NCBI RefSeq assembly: GCF_014697575.1
Contig: NZ_JACJSC010000002.1
Span: forward strand, 248,001-312,000
Source of the DNA: Planktothrix sp. FACHB-1365
Lineage (GTDB): Bacteria; Cyanobacteriota; Cyanobacteriia; Cyanobacteriales; Microcoleaceae
DNA length: 64,000 nt
Direction: 5' to 3'
Below, one piece after another: positions 15,663 through 23,819 of the stretch (within the stretch, counting starts at the first letter, position 1; the number at the start of each line of letters is the position of its first letter). A model generated the notes under the pieces. The model had not been told where the DNA came from, ran no database searches, and was given only the letters and a program-made list of their open reading frames with translations. A program made the position numbers and the translations under genes.

Positions 15663-15712
15663 AAACGGGGGAAAATGTCAGGATATTTTGACAATTCTTT
15701 CCCCGCGTTAGT
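15663..15712. promoter_or_regulatory. Nested inverted repeat in the putA upstream region
   Basis: GGGGGAAA near the left end pairs with TTTCCCC near the right, with an inner TGTCA/TGACA stem. It sits between the HEPN gene stop and the putA start, both on the minus strand, and lacks a T-run in that direction. It could act as a leader structure for putA or a weak terminator. Confidence 0.3.
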
Positions 15713-15766
15713 GTTTTGGTTCATTTCTTCTATTGTACGTCTAAAAGGGTGACTGGATTTACAGTA

Positions 15767-16189
15767 TTAAATTAGATTTATAATTTGATTAACAATTCTA
15801 TCAACATCTTGAATTAATAATCTAGCCTGAGTGATGGTAATTTGCTCATGAGGTGCTTTATAACTATCATCAGATTGAAACTCAGGATAGAGAAACTTTT
15901 CTCGATAACCATAGTTATTGATTCGAGAAATAACTGTAGCAATCTTTTTAACATTCACGACATCTGAAAAATATCGCTTACAAAATCGTAAAAACATATT
16001 TAATTTGGTTTCATGGTTCATCGGGATAGAACTTTTAAAATGTACGATTACAGCACAAGCAATAGATTCTAAAGCATGATAAACAAGAAAGCCAATCACT
16101 TCTTGAATTTCGCTACTAGCAGCAACTAGCTGTTTAGCACTCTCAATATACCGTTGCGCTATTTCTTGATAAATTTTCTTCGCATTCAT
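15767..16189 (-). CDS. HEPN-domain protein (putative toxin)
   Basis: This 140-residue all-helical protein begins at ATG 16189. Its central segment, FLVYHALESIACAVIVHFKS, is typical of HEPN domains, and a conserved REKFLYPEF segment follows. Many HEPN proteins are RNases with an R-x(4-6)-H motif; that exact motif is not clear here, so the catalytic state is uncertain. It overlaps the upstream gene by 47 bp, the layout of HEPN/MNT toxin-antitoxin pairs. Confidence 0.6.
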   Translation of the reverse strand: MNAKKIYQEIAQRYIESAKQLVAASSEIQEVIGFLVYHALESIACAVIVHFKSSIPMNHETKLNMFLRFCKRYFSDVVNVKKIATVISRINNYGYREKFLYPEFQSDDSYKAPHEQITITQARLLIQDVDRIVNQIINLI

Positions 16190-16607
16190 AGACAATAATT
16201 CCCTGTTTCAATTCCTGTATTAATTCCGGTTTAAGATCAGCATAGTTAAAAACATTAAAAATAGGCATTAACAAGAATTCAACATAAAAGTCTGCAAAAA
16301 CTTCTGATAATTCCCAAACAATTTGATTTTCAGGTTCAAAATTGCCTAAAATCCAAATATTGATTGTTTCCTGTTCATGTTTTTGGATAATGACATGAGG
16401 GCTAATTTCTGATCGAGAATAATCTTTATACAAATTTTCAATAATAATTAAATCAATACCATCTAACTGTTTAATGATATTGATTTCAGCAGAAATACTG
16501 TTGTTAATCCTCTGATAAAAACCTAGAAAATCATCAGAGTATGATTTCAGGGGAATTGTTAACCCCTTAATTGTATCTTTAATATTTTCTATATCAAGAA
16601 CAACCAT
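16143..16607 (-). CDS. Partner of the HEPN protein (MNT-like C-terminus)
   Basis: The start is set at ATG 16607 because AGGAG lies eight bases upstream; longer readings lack such a site. The 154-residue product ends LKPELIQELKQGIIVYE, like the C-terminus of minimal nucleotidyltransferase antitoxins. The GSxxxG...DxD active site of that family is not visible, so it is either a divergent or inactive relative or another fold. The 47-bp overlap with the HEPN gene supports a functional pair. Confidence 0.5.
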   Translation of the reverse strand: MVVLDIENIKDTIKGLTIPLKSYSDDFLGFYQRINNSISAEINIIKQLDGIDLIIIENLYKDYSRSEISPHVIIQKHEQETINIWILGNFEPENQIVWELSEVFADFYVEFLLMPIFNVFNYADLKPELIQELKQGIIVYECEENLSRNSATVY

Positions 16608-16789
16608 ATCAACGCTCCTGATTAAACTAATGTATCTACTCATTATAAACGATAATATCAACCCAATCATTATATACCCTGATACCCTTATGACGGTGCG
16701 ATCGCATTGTAAGAAGTCCAAGACTTACACAACTGGCACAGCTATTTTTCGGGTAGTGAAATTGGATTGAAAGGGGTTAAAGTTGGGTT

Positions 16790-17029
16790 TTATTTTAACA
16801 GTTGATCGATTTCTTCATCAGTAAAGCCAAATTGCCGAAAAATCCTTAACACATAAGCAGGTGACATTTCTTTTGCACCGATATCAATGGGAACAATTCG
16901 TTTATTTTCTTGAATTAGACGAATATATAAGCAATGATCTCCTTTCCCTTCTCGATAAAATTTACATCCACCTTTTTCTAAAATTTTAATTAGTTCTCTT
17001 GGTTTTAATGAAGGGATATTTTTAGGCAT
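16790..17029 (-). CDS. hicA: HicA-family mRNA interferase toxin
   Basis: This 79-residue double-stranded-RNA-binding-like fold matches the family: LKPRELIKILEKGGCKFYRE followed by GKGDHCLY with catalytic His32. The usual G-S-H is G-D-H here, as is common in cyanobacteria. The C-terminus (SPAYVLRIFRQFGFTDEEID) is typical. It cleaves mRNA. It overlaps the antitoxin gene by eight bases, in antitoxin-first order. Confidence 0.88.
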   Translation of the reverse strand: MPKNIPSLKPRELIKILEKGGCKFYREGKGDHCLYIRLIQENKRIVPIDIGAKEMSPAYVLRIFRQFGFTDEEIDQLLK

Positions 17030-17285
17030 AGACCTTCCTTAATTCATAACTATTTGATTGATTATCCTCATCAATGGTTAAAAATTCATGGAGTTCTAAA
17101 ATCGAAATAGGAGATTGATCAACTTTTTCCTCGGTTTCACAGACTAATAAAAAAGATTCAATCGCTTCTTGAAGTTTACTAATCGATTGTTCAGGATTTT
17201 CCCCTTGAGCAACAATCCCATTTTCTAAACATAATGCGACCCAATAGCCCGCACTTTTTTTAAGAACAACGCTATAAAAATCCAT
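17022..17285 (-). CDS. hicB: HicB-family antitoxin
   Basis: The ATG at 17285 (MDFYSVVLKKSAGYWVALCL) is chosen because GAGG lies eight bases upstream; an ATG two codons earlier is too close to it. The 87-residue product has the HicB partial RNase-H-like fold (YWVALCLENGIVAQGENPEQ then a helix with FLL). It lacks a long C-terminal DNA-binding domain, like many short HicB proteins. It overlaps hicA. Confidence 0.85.
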   Translation of the reverse strand: MDFYSVVLKKSAGYWVALCLENGIVAQGENPEQSISKLQEAIESFLLVCETEEKVDQSPISILELHEFLTIDEDNQSNSYELRKVYA

Positions 17286-17357
17286 TGGCATTACCTCATC
17301 TCTACTTACATTATAGAATATTTCGTAGATATAAAAAGCAATCATCCCATTATTTTA

Positions 17358-18656
17358 TCATTGTTCAATTATTAAAGTCAAACACCATTTCCCGGCTTCT
17401 TGATCCAGGTAAAAATTCCAATTTTGTGTAACTGCAAATCCTCCCTTTGTACTAGAATCTATCCTAACAACAGCTGATGCTTTGTTGCTATAATCATTAA
17501 CATCTAAAATTTGATAGTTTCTAGGTGAATACAAGCGACTAACTAGATCCTTTGATGATTTACACCAATAGCCATACCCGTAATTACCTTTATTAACAAC
17601 ATCATTCAAGTAATCCTCTAAAAAGTCTCTTGCTGAATTAGAAGGTGGTAATTGATTCGGTTTTTGATTAGAATTAGAGGGTTTAGGAGGACTAGGTTTT
17701 TGATTAGAAGCAGGCGGTTTAGGGGGACTGGGCTGTGGAGCAGGTTCAGGAATTGATGAAGAACTTTGTATAGCAACTTCGGCAGCTTGCTTCATAGAAT
17801 TAGCCTGCTGTTTTGCATAAGTTAAATTTTTTGAATACTCGGAAATCTTTTGATTTGCTAAATCTTTTTGGGGATGGTTTTGAGAAACATTTTTCAGGAA
17901 ATTGATTGCTTCTTGCCAAGAACGAGCAACTTGATTCCAATCAGCTTCTAAAATAGCATAAGGCTGAAGTTGAACAGCTTCTTCAGCTTTAGCCATTCCT
18001 TGACTAAAAGGATCATTCTTGATAACTTGCTGTTGAGAATAATCTAAATTAGTTTGATATTCTGTTGATTTTTGCCTAGCTAAACTGCTTTTAGGATGAG
18101 ATTCTGAGATTGTGTTTAATAATGCGATCGCTTCTTTCCATAAATTTAATACCTCATTCCACTGATCGTAAGATTTTGCAGTTTGTGTGAGGTTGGCTGC
18201 TTTCTTCGCTTTTTCTGTAGCTTGGTTAAAAGGATCTAACCGAGAAACTTGTTGACTAGCATAATCAAGATTTTTCTGATATTCCATAATTTTTTTTTGA
18301 GCAATTTCATAATTAGAACTAGAAGAAGGTACAGTTTTTAGCAAGTCAATAACTTCCATCCATTGACGAGCAATTTCATTCCAATCTTCCAGAGATTTAG
18401 CAGATTGAACACTAACAGCAACTTTCATTGCTTTGCTAACTGCTTCCCTAAACGAGTCAGGTTGAGGAGGGGGAGAAGGAGTTTGAGTTGATGTAGCTAT
18501 AGGTGCGGGTGTAGAAGAAGTAGCTTGTGGTTTTTCCACAAATGAACAACCGCAAATCATAGATACTAGAATTATTGGTAAAATGCCTGTTGAACTAAGA
18601 TACTTTTGAAAGTAACTCAGAAAAGTAGATAAGTGATAAGTCATGGTTTTACGCAT
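17358..18656 (-). CDS. Lipoprotein with three helical repeats and IMS/NTF2-like C-terminus
   Basis: This is a 432-residue envelope protein. A hydrophobic N-terminus ends in ICGC, with likely lipidation at Cys37. A Pro/Ser/Thr linker precedes three repeats of about 75 residues, each with a W-N-E/Q-x(5)-W core (LEDWNEIARQWMEVIDLLK, YDQWNEVLNLWKEAIALLN, EADWNQVARSWQEAINFLK). A proline-rich stretch with two PKP..NQKP units follows. The C-terminal 100 residues (DFLEDYLNDVVNKGNYGYGY on) resemble the IMS/NTF2-like domain of ARC6-type proteins. The function is unknown; peptidoglycan-side scaffolding is a guess. Confidence 0.6.
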   Translation of the reverse strand: MRKTMTYHLSTFLSYFQKYLSSTGILPIILVSMICGCSFVEKPQATSSTPAPIATSTQTPSPPPQPDSFREAVSKAMKVAVSVQSAKSLEDWNEIARQWMEVIDLLKTVPSSSSNYEIAQKKIMEYQKNLDYASQQVSRLDPFNQATEKAKKAANLTQTAKSYDQWNEVLNLWKEAIALLNTISESHPKSSLARQKSTEYQTNLDYSQQQVIKNDPFSQGMAKAEEAVQLQPYAILEADWNQVARSWQEAINFLKNVSQNHPQKDLANQKISEYSKNLTYAKQQANSMKQAAEVAIQSSSSIPEPAPQPSPPKPPASNQKPSPPKPSNSNQKPNQLPPSNSARDFLEDYLNDVVNKGNYGYGYWCKSSKDLVSRLYSPRNYQILDVNDYSNKASAVVRIDSSTKGGFAVTQNWNFYLDQEAGKWCLTLIIEQ

Positions 18657-18740
18657 TCCAATTTGGTTAATTCTGGTTAATTTTTAATGAAAATCAATTG
18701 CACAACAATTTGTTTGTGTCAGTCCTATTTGGATTATACC

Positions 18741-19151
18741 TTAGTAATAACTGACTAATAATACAGAAAATCGCTTATTTCTTTTTTGCCAATAGGCGAT
18801 CGCTTCTGAAAAAATATCAGTTAAGATTTGCCAATCATCAGGATAATTCTCAGCGAAATTTTGCCATTGATCATAAACAATCAAATAAGATGAAGCTTCA
18901 AACCAACTGAGATCAGTCAAACAATCTTCCCAAACATCCCAATTATAGCCAAAATATTCAGGTAAATTCATTACCGTGCTGGCTGTTTTTAGAAAATCAG
19001 ATTTATTGTTAATTTTACCCCCGTCAAAATAAAATAACTCACAGCCATACTCTTGACAAAGTTGAGATAATTCTTCTGGCGAAATATCTAAGGGAAACTG
19101 ATAAATATTCGGTTGACTTTCACCTTGTATCAGGTTTAATATTTGATTCAT
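18741..19151 (-). CDS. Barstar-family RNase inhibitor
   Basis: This 136-residue cytosolic protein has barstar features: the NLPEYFGYNWDVWEDCLTDL segment that plugs the RNase active site, and an acidic surface. It lies directly downstream of a secreted barnase-like RNase gene and overlaps it by four bases (ATGA), so it should protect the cell from its own RNase before export. An N-terminal extension of about 20 residues precedes the core. Confidence 0.85.
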   Translation of the reverse strand: MNQILNLIQGESQPNIYQFPLDISPEELSQLCQEYGCELFYFDGGKINNKSDFLKTASTVMNLPEYFGYNWDVWEDCLTDLSWFEASSYLIVYDQWQNFAENYPDDWQILTDIFSEAIAYWQKRNKRFSVLLVSYY

Positions 19152-19552
19152 TGTCTTAAAACCCTAAAAAAACTTTGATAATGGTTGCTGGTGTAATAAA
19201 TTTCCCCCTGAATACCGACAACAAAGCGCCTTGCTCCCCGACTTCTTTCCCCTGGAGTCGGTATAGTATATTCCCGATAATAGCCATTGGGTTTATTGGG
19301 TAATAATCTTTCTCGGTTAAAGAAAGTTGAGCCATCTTTTTCAGGGTAAGGGAAAGGGCCTCCTTGATCAATTAATTTTAAAGTATTCCGGGCTTCTGCT
19401 GGCAGTTGACTTAAATTAACAGTTGGAACTTGAGCAATAATGGTTATTTCCGTTGCGGAAACCGGAGAAAAGTGAAAATGATGGGTAATGGTAACAGTAA
19501 AACCGACTAAGCAGGTCAGGAAAAAGATCAATCCTTTTCTCAAAAAAGACAT
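19148..19552 (-). CDS. Secreted barnase/RNase Sa-type ribonuclease
   Basis: This 134-residue protein has an N-terminal hydrophobic segment (about 7-22) that serves as signal peptide or anchor, followed by a guanyl-specific RNase fold. The catalytic set is visible: Glu94 in GYYREYTIPTPG, Arg108-Arg109 in RGARRFVVG and His124 in YYTSNHYQSFFR. It is coupled to the barstar gene by ATGA. It could act as an exported toxin toward neighbouring cells or as a nutrient-scavenging RNase. Confidence 0.88.
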   Translation of the reverse strand: MSFLRKGLIFFLTCLVGFTVTITHHFHFSPVSATEITIIAQVPTVNLSQLPAEARNTLKLIDQGGPFPYPEKDGSTFFNRERLLPNKPNGYYREYTIPTPGERSRGARRFVVGIQGEIYYTSNHYQSFFRVLRQ

Positions 19553-19710
19553 AATTCTTGACTCAATACCTCCTGAATCTTATTCTTGATAATATCATGA
19601 TTTCAGCTATTTAAACCCTGATTTTTATTAATTTTTTTATCTAAAAATGTCGATATTTGTCATATAATTTACATTAGACAGCAACCCTAAATAGATTGTA
19701 ATATTTTATT

Positions 19711-19765
19711 GTAGGGGTGATGTCCTGCTAAACCCTCTGGGGATCTGGGTTCCCCAAACCCCTAC
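19711..19765. repeat. Intergenic palindromic repeat
   Basis: GTAGGGGT (19711-19718) is inverted as ACCCCTAC (19758-19765), with an inner GGGGA/TCCCC pair. It lies between divergent genes. It looks like the short palindromic repeats common in filamentous cyanobacteria. Confidence 0.55.
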
Positions 19766-19826
19766 GGTTATTTTTTACAAATCAGATAGGATTGCTATAT
19801 AAATAGTTGATAAAAAGTTAGAAAAT

Positions 19827-20846
19827 ATGTTAAAAAAATCTTCCGTTTGGCGATATTCGTGGATTGTACTTATGTTTTCCTGGGGTCTTCAGGCTTGTCA
19901 GTTCTCGTCTCCCCCCCCTAAACCCGATCCGGTTTTTAATCTCACATCAAATGCCAATATAAACTATCAACAACTCAAACAATTATTAGCAGAGTATCGC
20001 TGGAAAGAAGCGGATCAAGAAACCTTTAAAATTTTACTTCAACTGAGTAACCGACAAGCCGAAGGTTGGTTAAGTCAAAGGGATGTGGAAGGTTTAGCTT
20101 GTGAGGATTTACAAACCATAAATCGATTGTGGAATTATTATAGTGATGGTCGGTTTGGGTTTAGTCAACAGGAAAAAATTTGGACATCTTTAGGAGGAAT
20201 AATTGGTAACTATACCCCAGAGATGGCGGAGAAATTTGGCGATCGCGTCGGTTGGCGTCAGCGCGGTCAGTGGCTAAAATATGATCAACTGAATTTTTCC
20301 CATCGAGCCCCCGATGGACATTTACCTGCTACCACCGGAAACGGGGTCAGTGGGGGGGTTTGGAATGGGGTCGCCTCAATTACCCATCGAGTCAAATACT
20401 GTGCTGTTATTGATGCGTTAGCGACGGGTCAATGGATTAAAGCAGACTTAAAAACCTTAGAATTGTTTGAAAAGTACCGGATTCCCATTGAAAATCGCCC
20501 TTATATCCCGGCGCCGTTGGTAATTTCTGAAATTCCCTGTTCGGAACTCCAGGGGGTTGATCAGCTATGGGTGAAATACTCTAAGGGGCGGTTTGGTTTA
20601 AGTGTTCAAGGTAAAATTTTAAAATCCATCCGTCATTCTTCGGAGAAACTCGAAGACCGTTATGAACAATTTGAACAAGCGGTGGGTTGGCGTATTGATC
20701 CTCGTGATATAACCTATGAGAAAGGTGATCCTAAAACGGTTCCCTTGGGACATTTTCCCTATCGATTAGGTCACAGTTATGATACCTTTGGTTCAGGTTT
20801 TAACCGGACTTGGCGACTGTCTATTAACCCTAATTGTGGGTTTTAA
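19827..20846 (+). CDS. Lipoprotein with two tandem GUN4 domains
   Basis: This 339-residue protein begins with a hydrophobic segment ending LQAC (Cys24, likely lipidation). Two GUN4-like modules follow. The first has YQQLKQLLAEYRWKEADQET with ELSNRQ-type and IPCxDL-type landmarks (LACEDLQTINRLW, YSDGRFGFSQQ, VGWR). The second repeats the pattern (IPCSELQGVDQLWVKYSKGR, FGLSVQ, VGWR). GUN4 binds Mg-protoporphyrin and protoporphyrin and stimulates Mg-chelatase. Export to the envelope is unusual and argues for a role other than chelatase activation. Confidence 0.75.
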   Translation: MLKKSSVWRYSWIVLMFSWGLQACQFSSPPPKPDPVFNLTSNANINYQQLKQLLAEYRWKEADQETFKILLQLSNRQAEGWLSQRDVEGLACEDLQTINRLWNYYSDGRFGFSQQEKIWTSLGGIIGNYTPEMAEKFGDRVGWRQRGQWLKYDQLNFSHRAPDGHLPATTGNGVSGGVWNGVASITHRVKYCAVIDALATGQWIKADLKTLELFEKYRIPIENRPYIPAPLVISEIPCSELQGVDQLWVKYSKGRFGLSVQGKILKSIRHSSEKLEDRYEQFEQAVGWRIDPRDITYEKGDPKTVPLGHFPYRLGHSYDTFGSGFNRTWRLSINPNCGF

Positions 20847-20851
20847 GTCTG

Positions 20852-21064
20852 TTATCGTCTTCTCCGACTTCGACTCCGACTTGAACTTGTAGAAGAAGTA
20901 TTTCTCTTCCGTCTTAACTTGTAGTCATCATCATCGTCATCTTCTTCTACAATAATGACCGGGCGAGAAGCTTCTAATTCTTGAATAATTAGGGTTAATT
21001 GTTGCGTCTTAGCATCTCCACTATTTCCTAATAATTCCGAGGCTTTTTTAAAGTCAGCGATCAT
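20852..21064 (-). CDS. Small protein with acidic run and Arg/Ser tail
   Basis: This 70-residue protein has a helical N-terminus (FKKASELLGNSGDAKTQQLT), then VEEDDDDDDY, then a strongly basic Ser/Arg tail ending in RRRR. No family is recognised. The charge split suggests nucleic-acid or ribosome binding, but that is inference. It is convergent with the GUN4 lipoprotein, with five bases between the stops. Confidence 0.5.
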   Translation of the reverse strand: MIADFKKASELLGNSGDAKTQQLTLIIQELEASRPVIIVEEDDDDDDYKLRRKRNTSSTSSSRSRSRRRR

Positions 21065-21440
21065 ATTTTTACATAAATTTACTTCTTCCCGCCTCCCCTT
21101 CCCCGTTATACCTAGTAATTTTTATAAATTTATGATCTGAAAGTAAACATTTTATTTTTATCAAATAAATATTACTTTGTCAAAAAAACAAGAAAAATAA
21201 AATTTTGTACATCAAATTAAAATATTAGCGTTAAAGTCCCAATCTCTATCTACAGAGGGATTTATCTTTTCTGTTAGAGAAATTAACCTCAGAATAGTTA
21301 AAACCAGTTAAACAGAAGATTAAGATCAGGTTGATCTGCCAAAGCCAGAGTACAACCAGCAAACACGCATCTCTACTTTTCGAGAACCCTTTCTAACACT
21401 TTCCGCCGTTGCTGCTATTGTCATGACAGGAGATTTTACT
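21065..21440. other. Gene-free, A/T-rich stretch
   Basis: Between divergent genes, I see only A/T-rich sequence with poly-A and poly-T runs and no convincing gene, repeat or terminator. It presumably holds promoters for both neighbours. Confidence 0.4.
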
Positions 21441-22250
21441 GTGTCTAATTTTAGAAAAATTATCCCGACCCAAACGACATTAACGTTACTCAAATTCTAT
21501 GTACCCTTTTTTAATAAATTTTTGAGTGTCAGAGGACGACAAAGTGTTCCTGCTCATGGGTTGACCAGGGATATTTCTCCCCAAAAACGGAATCAAGCTT
21601 TTTTAAATTTGCTGAAGTTTTATGTTCCTTTCCTGAGCATTTTAATTGGGGCTGGGTTGCAGAATCGTATTCCTGTTCCCCTATTAACAAGAGATATTTT
21701 TGCGATTGCTAACCTATCTCCTTTTACGGGATTTATCTCAAATTTAAGTGTTTTTACCTGGGGTAGTAGTGGGGTGATTTGTATTTTTTCATTTTTTATT
21801 CTGTCACCGATTAACAACAAAGATAAAAAGTTTAAAAATTTTATTGGCTTATCCGGGTTAATTTCGTTTTGGTTCATGTTGGATGATTTCTTGATGTTAC
21901 ATGAGGCGCTACTTCCTTACTTTTTGAAAGTCCATGAAAATGTTATTCTAGGTGCTGAGTTTGCTTTACTTTTTTTACTCTTAATTTACTATAGAAATAT
22001 CATCTTAAACTCTACTCAATTTCAGATTTTAGGAACGGCTTTACTTCTTTTCGGGGTCTCTGTTTTTATAGATATTTTACCTCTTAATATTGATTATAAT
22101 GGATCTAAAAGTAATTGGTTTTTTTTATTAGAAGATGGCAGTAAACTGATGGGAATTGTAACCTGGCTTTTTTATTTTTCTCATATTTGTTATCAACAAA
22201 TATTCAAAGAGCGAAAACTTCTTGCTTCAGACTTTAATTCACCTTCCTAG
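21441..22250 (+). CDS. Polytopic membrane protein with N-terminal internal repeat
   Basis: GTG at 21441 is chosen because AGGAG lies eight bases upstream; an ATG at 21423 has no site. The product has about 269 residues. The N-terminus repeats a motif twice: LLKFYVPF...VPAHGLTRDI and LLKFYVPF...VPVPLLTRDI. Five to six hydrophobic helices follow, with acidic residues in WFMLDDFLMLHE. It is a conserved hypothetical in the inner or thylakoid membrane with unknown function. Confidence 0.6.
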   Translation: MSNFRKIIPTQTTLTLLKFYVPFFNKFLSVRGRQSVPAHGLTRDISPQKRNQAFLNLLKFYVPFLSILIGAGLQNRIPVPLLTRDIFAIANLSPFTGFISNLSVFTWGSSGVICIFSFFILSPINNKDKKFKNFIGLSGLISFWFMLDDFLMLHEALLPYFLKVHENVILGAEFALLFLLLIYYRNIILNSTQFQILGTALLLFGVSVFIDILPLNIDYNGSKSNWFFLLEDGSKLMGIVTWLFYFSHICYQQIFKERKLLASDFNSPS

Positions 22251-22383
22251 TCAGGATTAAGCCGCAGAATAAGAGGTTTCAAAAGCTGCCAAAAATCAAA
22301 TCATGAGTTTAATCAGCCATTCAAATTAATTTGACTATCAAATTGTCATATTTCTGGGTTGTGATCGCTTTTTTGAAATTCAC

Positions 22384-22412
22384 TTGTCTCCGTTCCCAGA
22401 CAGTTGTATAAT
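22384..22412 (+). promoter_or_regulatory. Sigma-70-type promoter of the amino acid transporter operon
   Basis: TTGTCT (22384-22389), a 17-bp spacer and TATAAT (22407-22412). It lies 77 bp upstream of the binding-protein gene and in the right direction. Confidence 0.6.
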
Positions 22413-22449
22413 GGGCAGCCATCCCCCTTGTACTCAAGAGTTCAATTCT

Positions 22450-22487
22450 GGGTGCAAGATCGCTTATTCCTTGTGTGGTTTGCACCC
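22450..22487 (+). promoter_or_regulatory. Leader hairpin immediately upstream of the start codon
   Basis: GGGTGCAA (22450-22457) is perfectly inverted as TTGCACCC (22480-22487), ending two bases before the ATG at 22490. No Shine-Dalgarno sequence is visible, so the structure may affect initiation. Confidence 0.45.
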
Positions 22488-22489
22488 TA

Positions 22490-23674
22490 ATGATTAAAAG
22501 ACGTCAATTTATTCCTCTATTTTTATCAGGAATTACCTTTTCTTTAGTAGTAGCCTGTAATTCCTCTCAACCCTATGCTAATGGAATTCCCCTCGGAGTT
22601 GTTCTTGCCCAAACCAGTAACGCCGCATTATTAGGACAAGAACAAGTGATTGGCGCGAAAATGGCAGAACAGTATTTTAATCAACAAGGGGGTGTCAATG
22701 GAACCCCAATTAAATTAGCACTACAAGATGGCGGAGGCGATGAACAAAGCGCTATTAATGCCTTTAATACTTTAATTACTCAAGAGAAAGTTGTGGGAAT
22801 TTTAGGCCCTTCTTTATCTCAACAAGCGTTTGCCGCTGACCCCATTGCTGAACGGGCAAAAGTCCCGGTTTTAGGCCCTTCTAATACGGCGAAAAAAATT
22901 CCACAAATTGGGGATTATATTGCACGGGTTTCTGCACCTGTTGCGGTGGTTGCTCCTAACGCAGTGCAAGCTGCTTTAAAACTCAATCCCAACTTAAAAA
23001 AAGTTGCGGTTTTCTATGCTCAAAATGATGCGTTTAGTAAATCAGAAACAGAAACCTTTCAACAAACCGTTAAAGATTTAAACCTAGAGTTAGTCACCGT
23101 TCAGAAATTCCAAACCACCGACACCGATTTTCAAAATCAAGCCACTGCTGCTATTAACTTAAATCCTGATTTAATTATTATTTCGGGACTCGCTGCTGAT
23201 GGCGGAAATTTAATTAAACAGTTACGACAACTCGGTTATCAAGGATTAATTATTGGCGGAAATGGTTTAAATACCTCTAATATTTTACCCGTCTGTCAAA
23301 AAGAATGTGATGGGGTGATTATTGCTCAAGCTTATAGTCCTGAAATTGATAATCCGATTAATAAAACTTTCCGAGAAACCTATGTAGCTGAAAATAAAAA
23401 AGAACCGCCTCAATTTACAGCCCAAGCTTTCGCCGGAATTCAAGTGTTTGTAGAAGCGTTAAAAGCCGTTGACCAGAAAAATAAAATTAGTAGTTTATCT
23501 TTAGAACAACTAAGAGAACAATTAAATCAAGCTATTTTATCAGGAAAATATGAAACAGTTTTAGGTAATATTTCCTTTACGCCTGAAGGGGAAGTCGTAC
23601 AAGAAAAATTTTATGTTGCCCAAATTAAAATGGATGAAACAGGAAAAAATGGCAAATTCACCTATTTAAAATAA
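22490..23674 (+). CDS. livK: Branched-chain/neutral amino acid ABC transporter binding protein
   Basis: This is a 394-residue periplasmic lipoprotein from ATG 22490. The N-terminus MIKRRQFIPLFLSGI leads to a lipobox ending VVAC, followed by a type I periplasmic binding fold (GVVLAQTSN, EQVIGAKMAEQYFNQQGGVN, DGGGDEQSAINAF, GILGPSLSQQAF). It should capture branched-chain or other neutral/acidic amino acids and deliver them to the LivHM-like permeases encoded downstream. The cyanobacterial counterpart would be NatB of the N-I system. It leads the operon, separated from the permease gene by hairpin repeats. Confidence 0.85.
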   Translation: MIKRRQFIPLFLSGITFSLVVACNSSQPYANGIPLGVVLAQTSNAALLGQEQVIGAKMAEQYFNQQGGVNGTPIKLALQDGGGDEQSAINAFNTLITQEKVVGILGPSLSQQAFAADPIAERAKVPVLGPSNTAKKIPQIGDYIARVSAPVAVVAPNAVQAALKLNPNLKKVAVFYAQNDAFSKSETETFQQTVKDLNLELVTVQKFQTTDTDFQNQATAAINLNPDLIIISGLAADGGNLIKQLRQLGYQGLIIGGNGLNTSNILPVCQKECDGVIIAQAYSPEIDNPINKTFRETYVAENKKEPPQFTAQAFAGIQVFVEALKAVDQKNKISSLSLEQLREQLNQAILSGKYETVLGNISFTPEGEVVQEKFYVAQIKMDETGKNGKFTYLK

Positions 23675-23684
23675 CGCTGATATC

Positions 23685-23797
23685 CTCGTTCCCCTGGTTC
23701 TACCAGGGAACATCATTCAGGAGGTTCTACCTCCTATAATAAACCAGCAGGCGGAGCCTGCAATACAGCATTGCTAGGTAGAACCTATAGCAACGAG
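23685..23797. repeat. Cluster of hairpin repeats between binding-protein and permease genes
   Basis: The ends CTCGTT (23685) and AACGAG (23797) are inverted. Inside are three further hairpins: GTTCCCCTGG with CCAGGGAAC, GGAGG with CCTCC, and GCAGGC with GCCTGC. It looks like a small dispersed palindromic element inserted within the operon. Confidence 0.65.
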
Positions 23798-23819
23798 ACA
23801 ACGAGAGAAAAAACTAACT

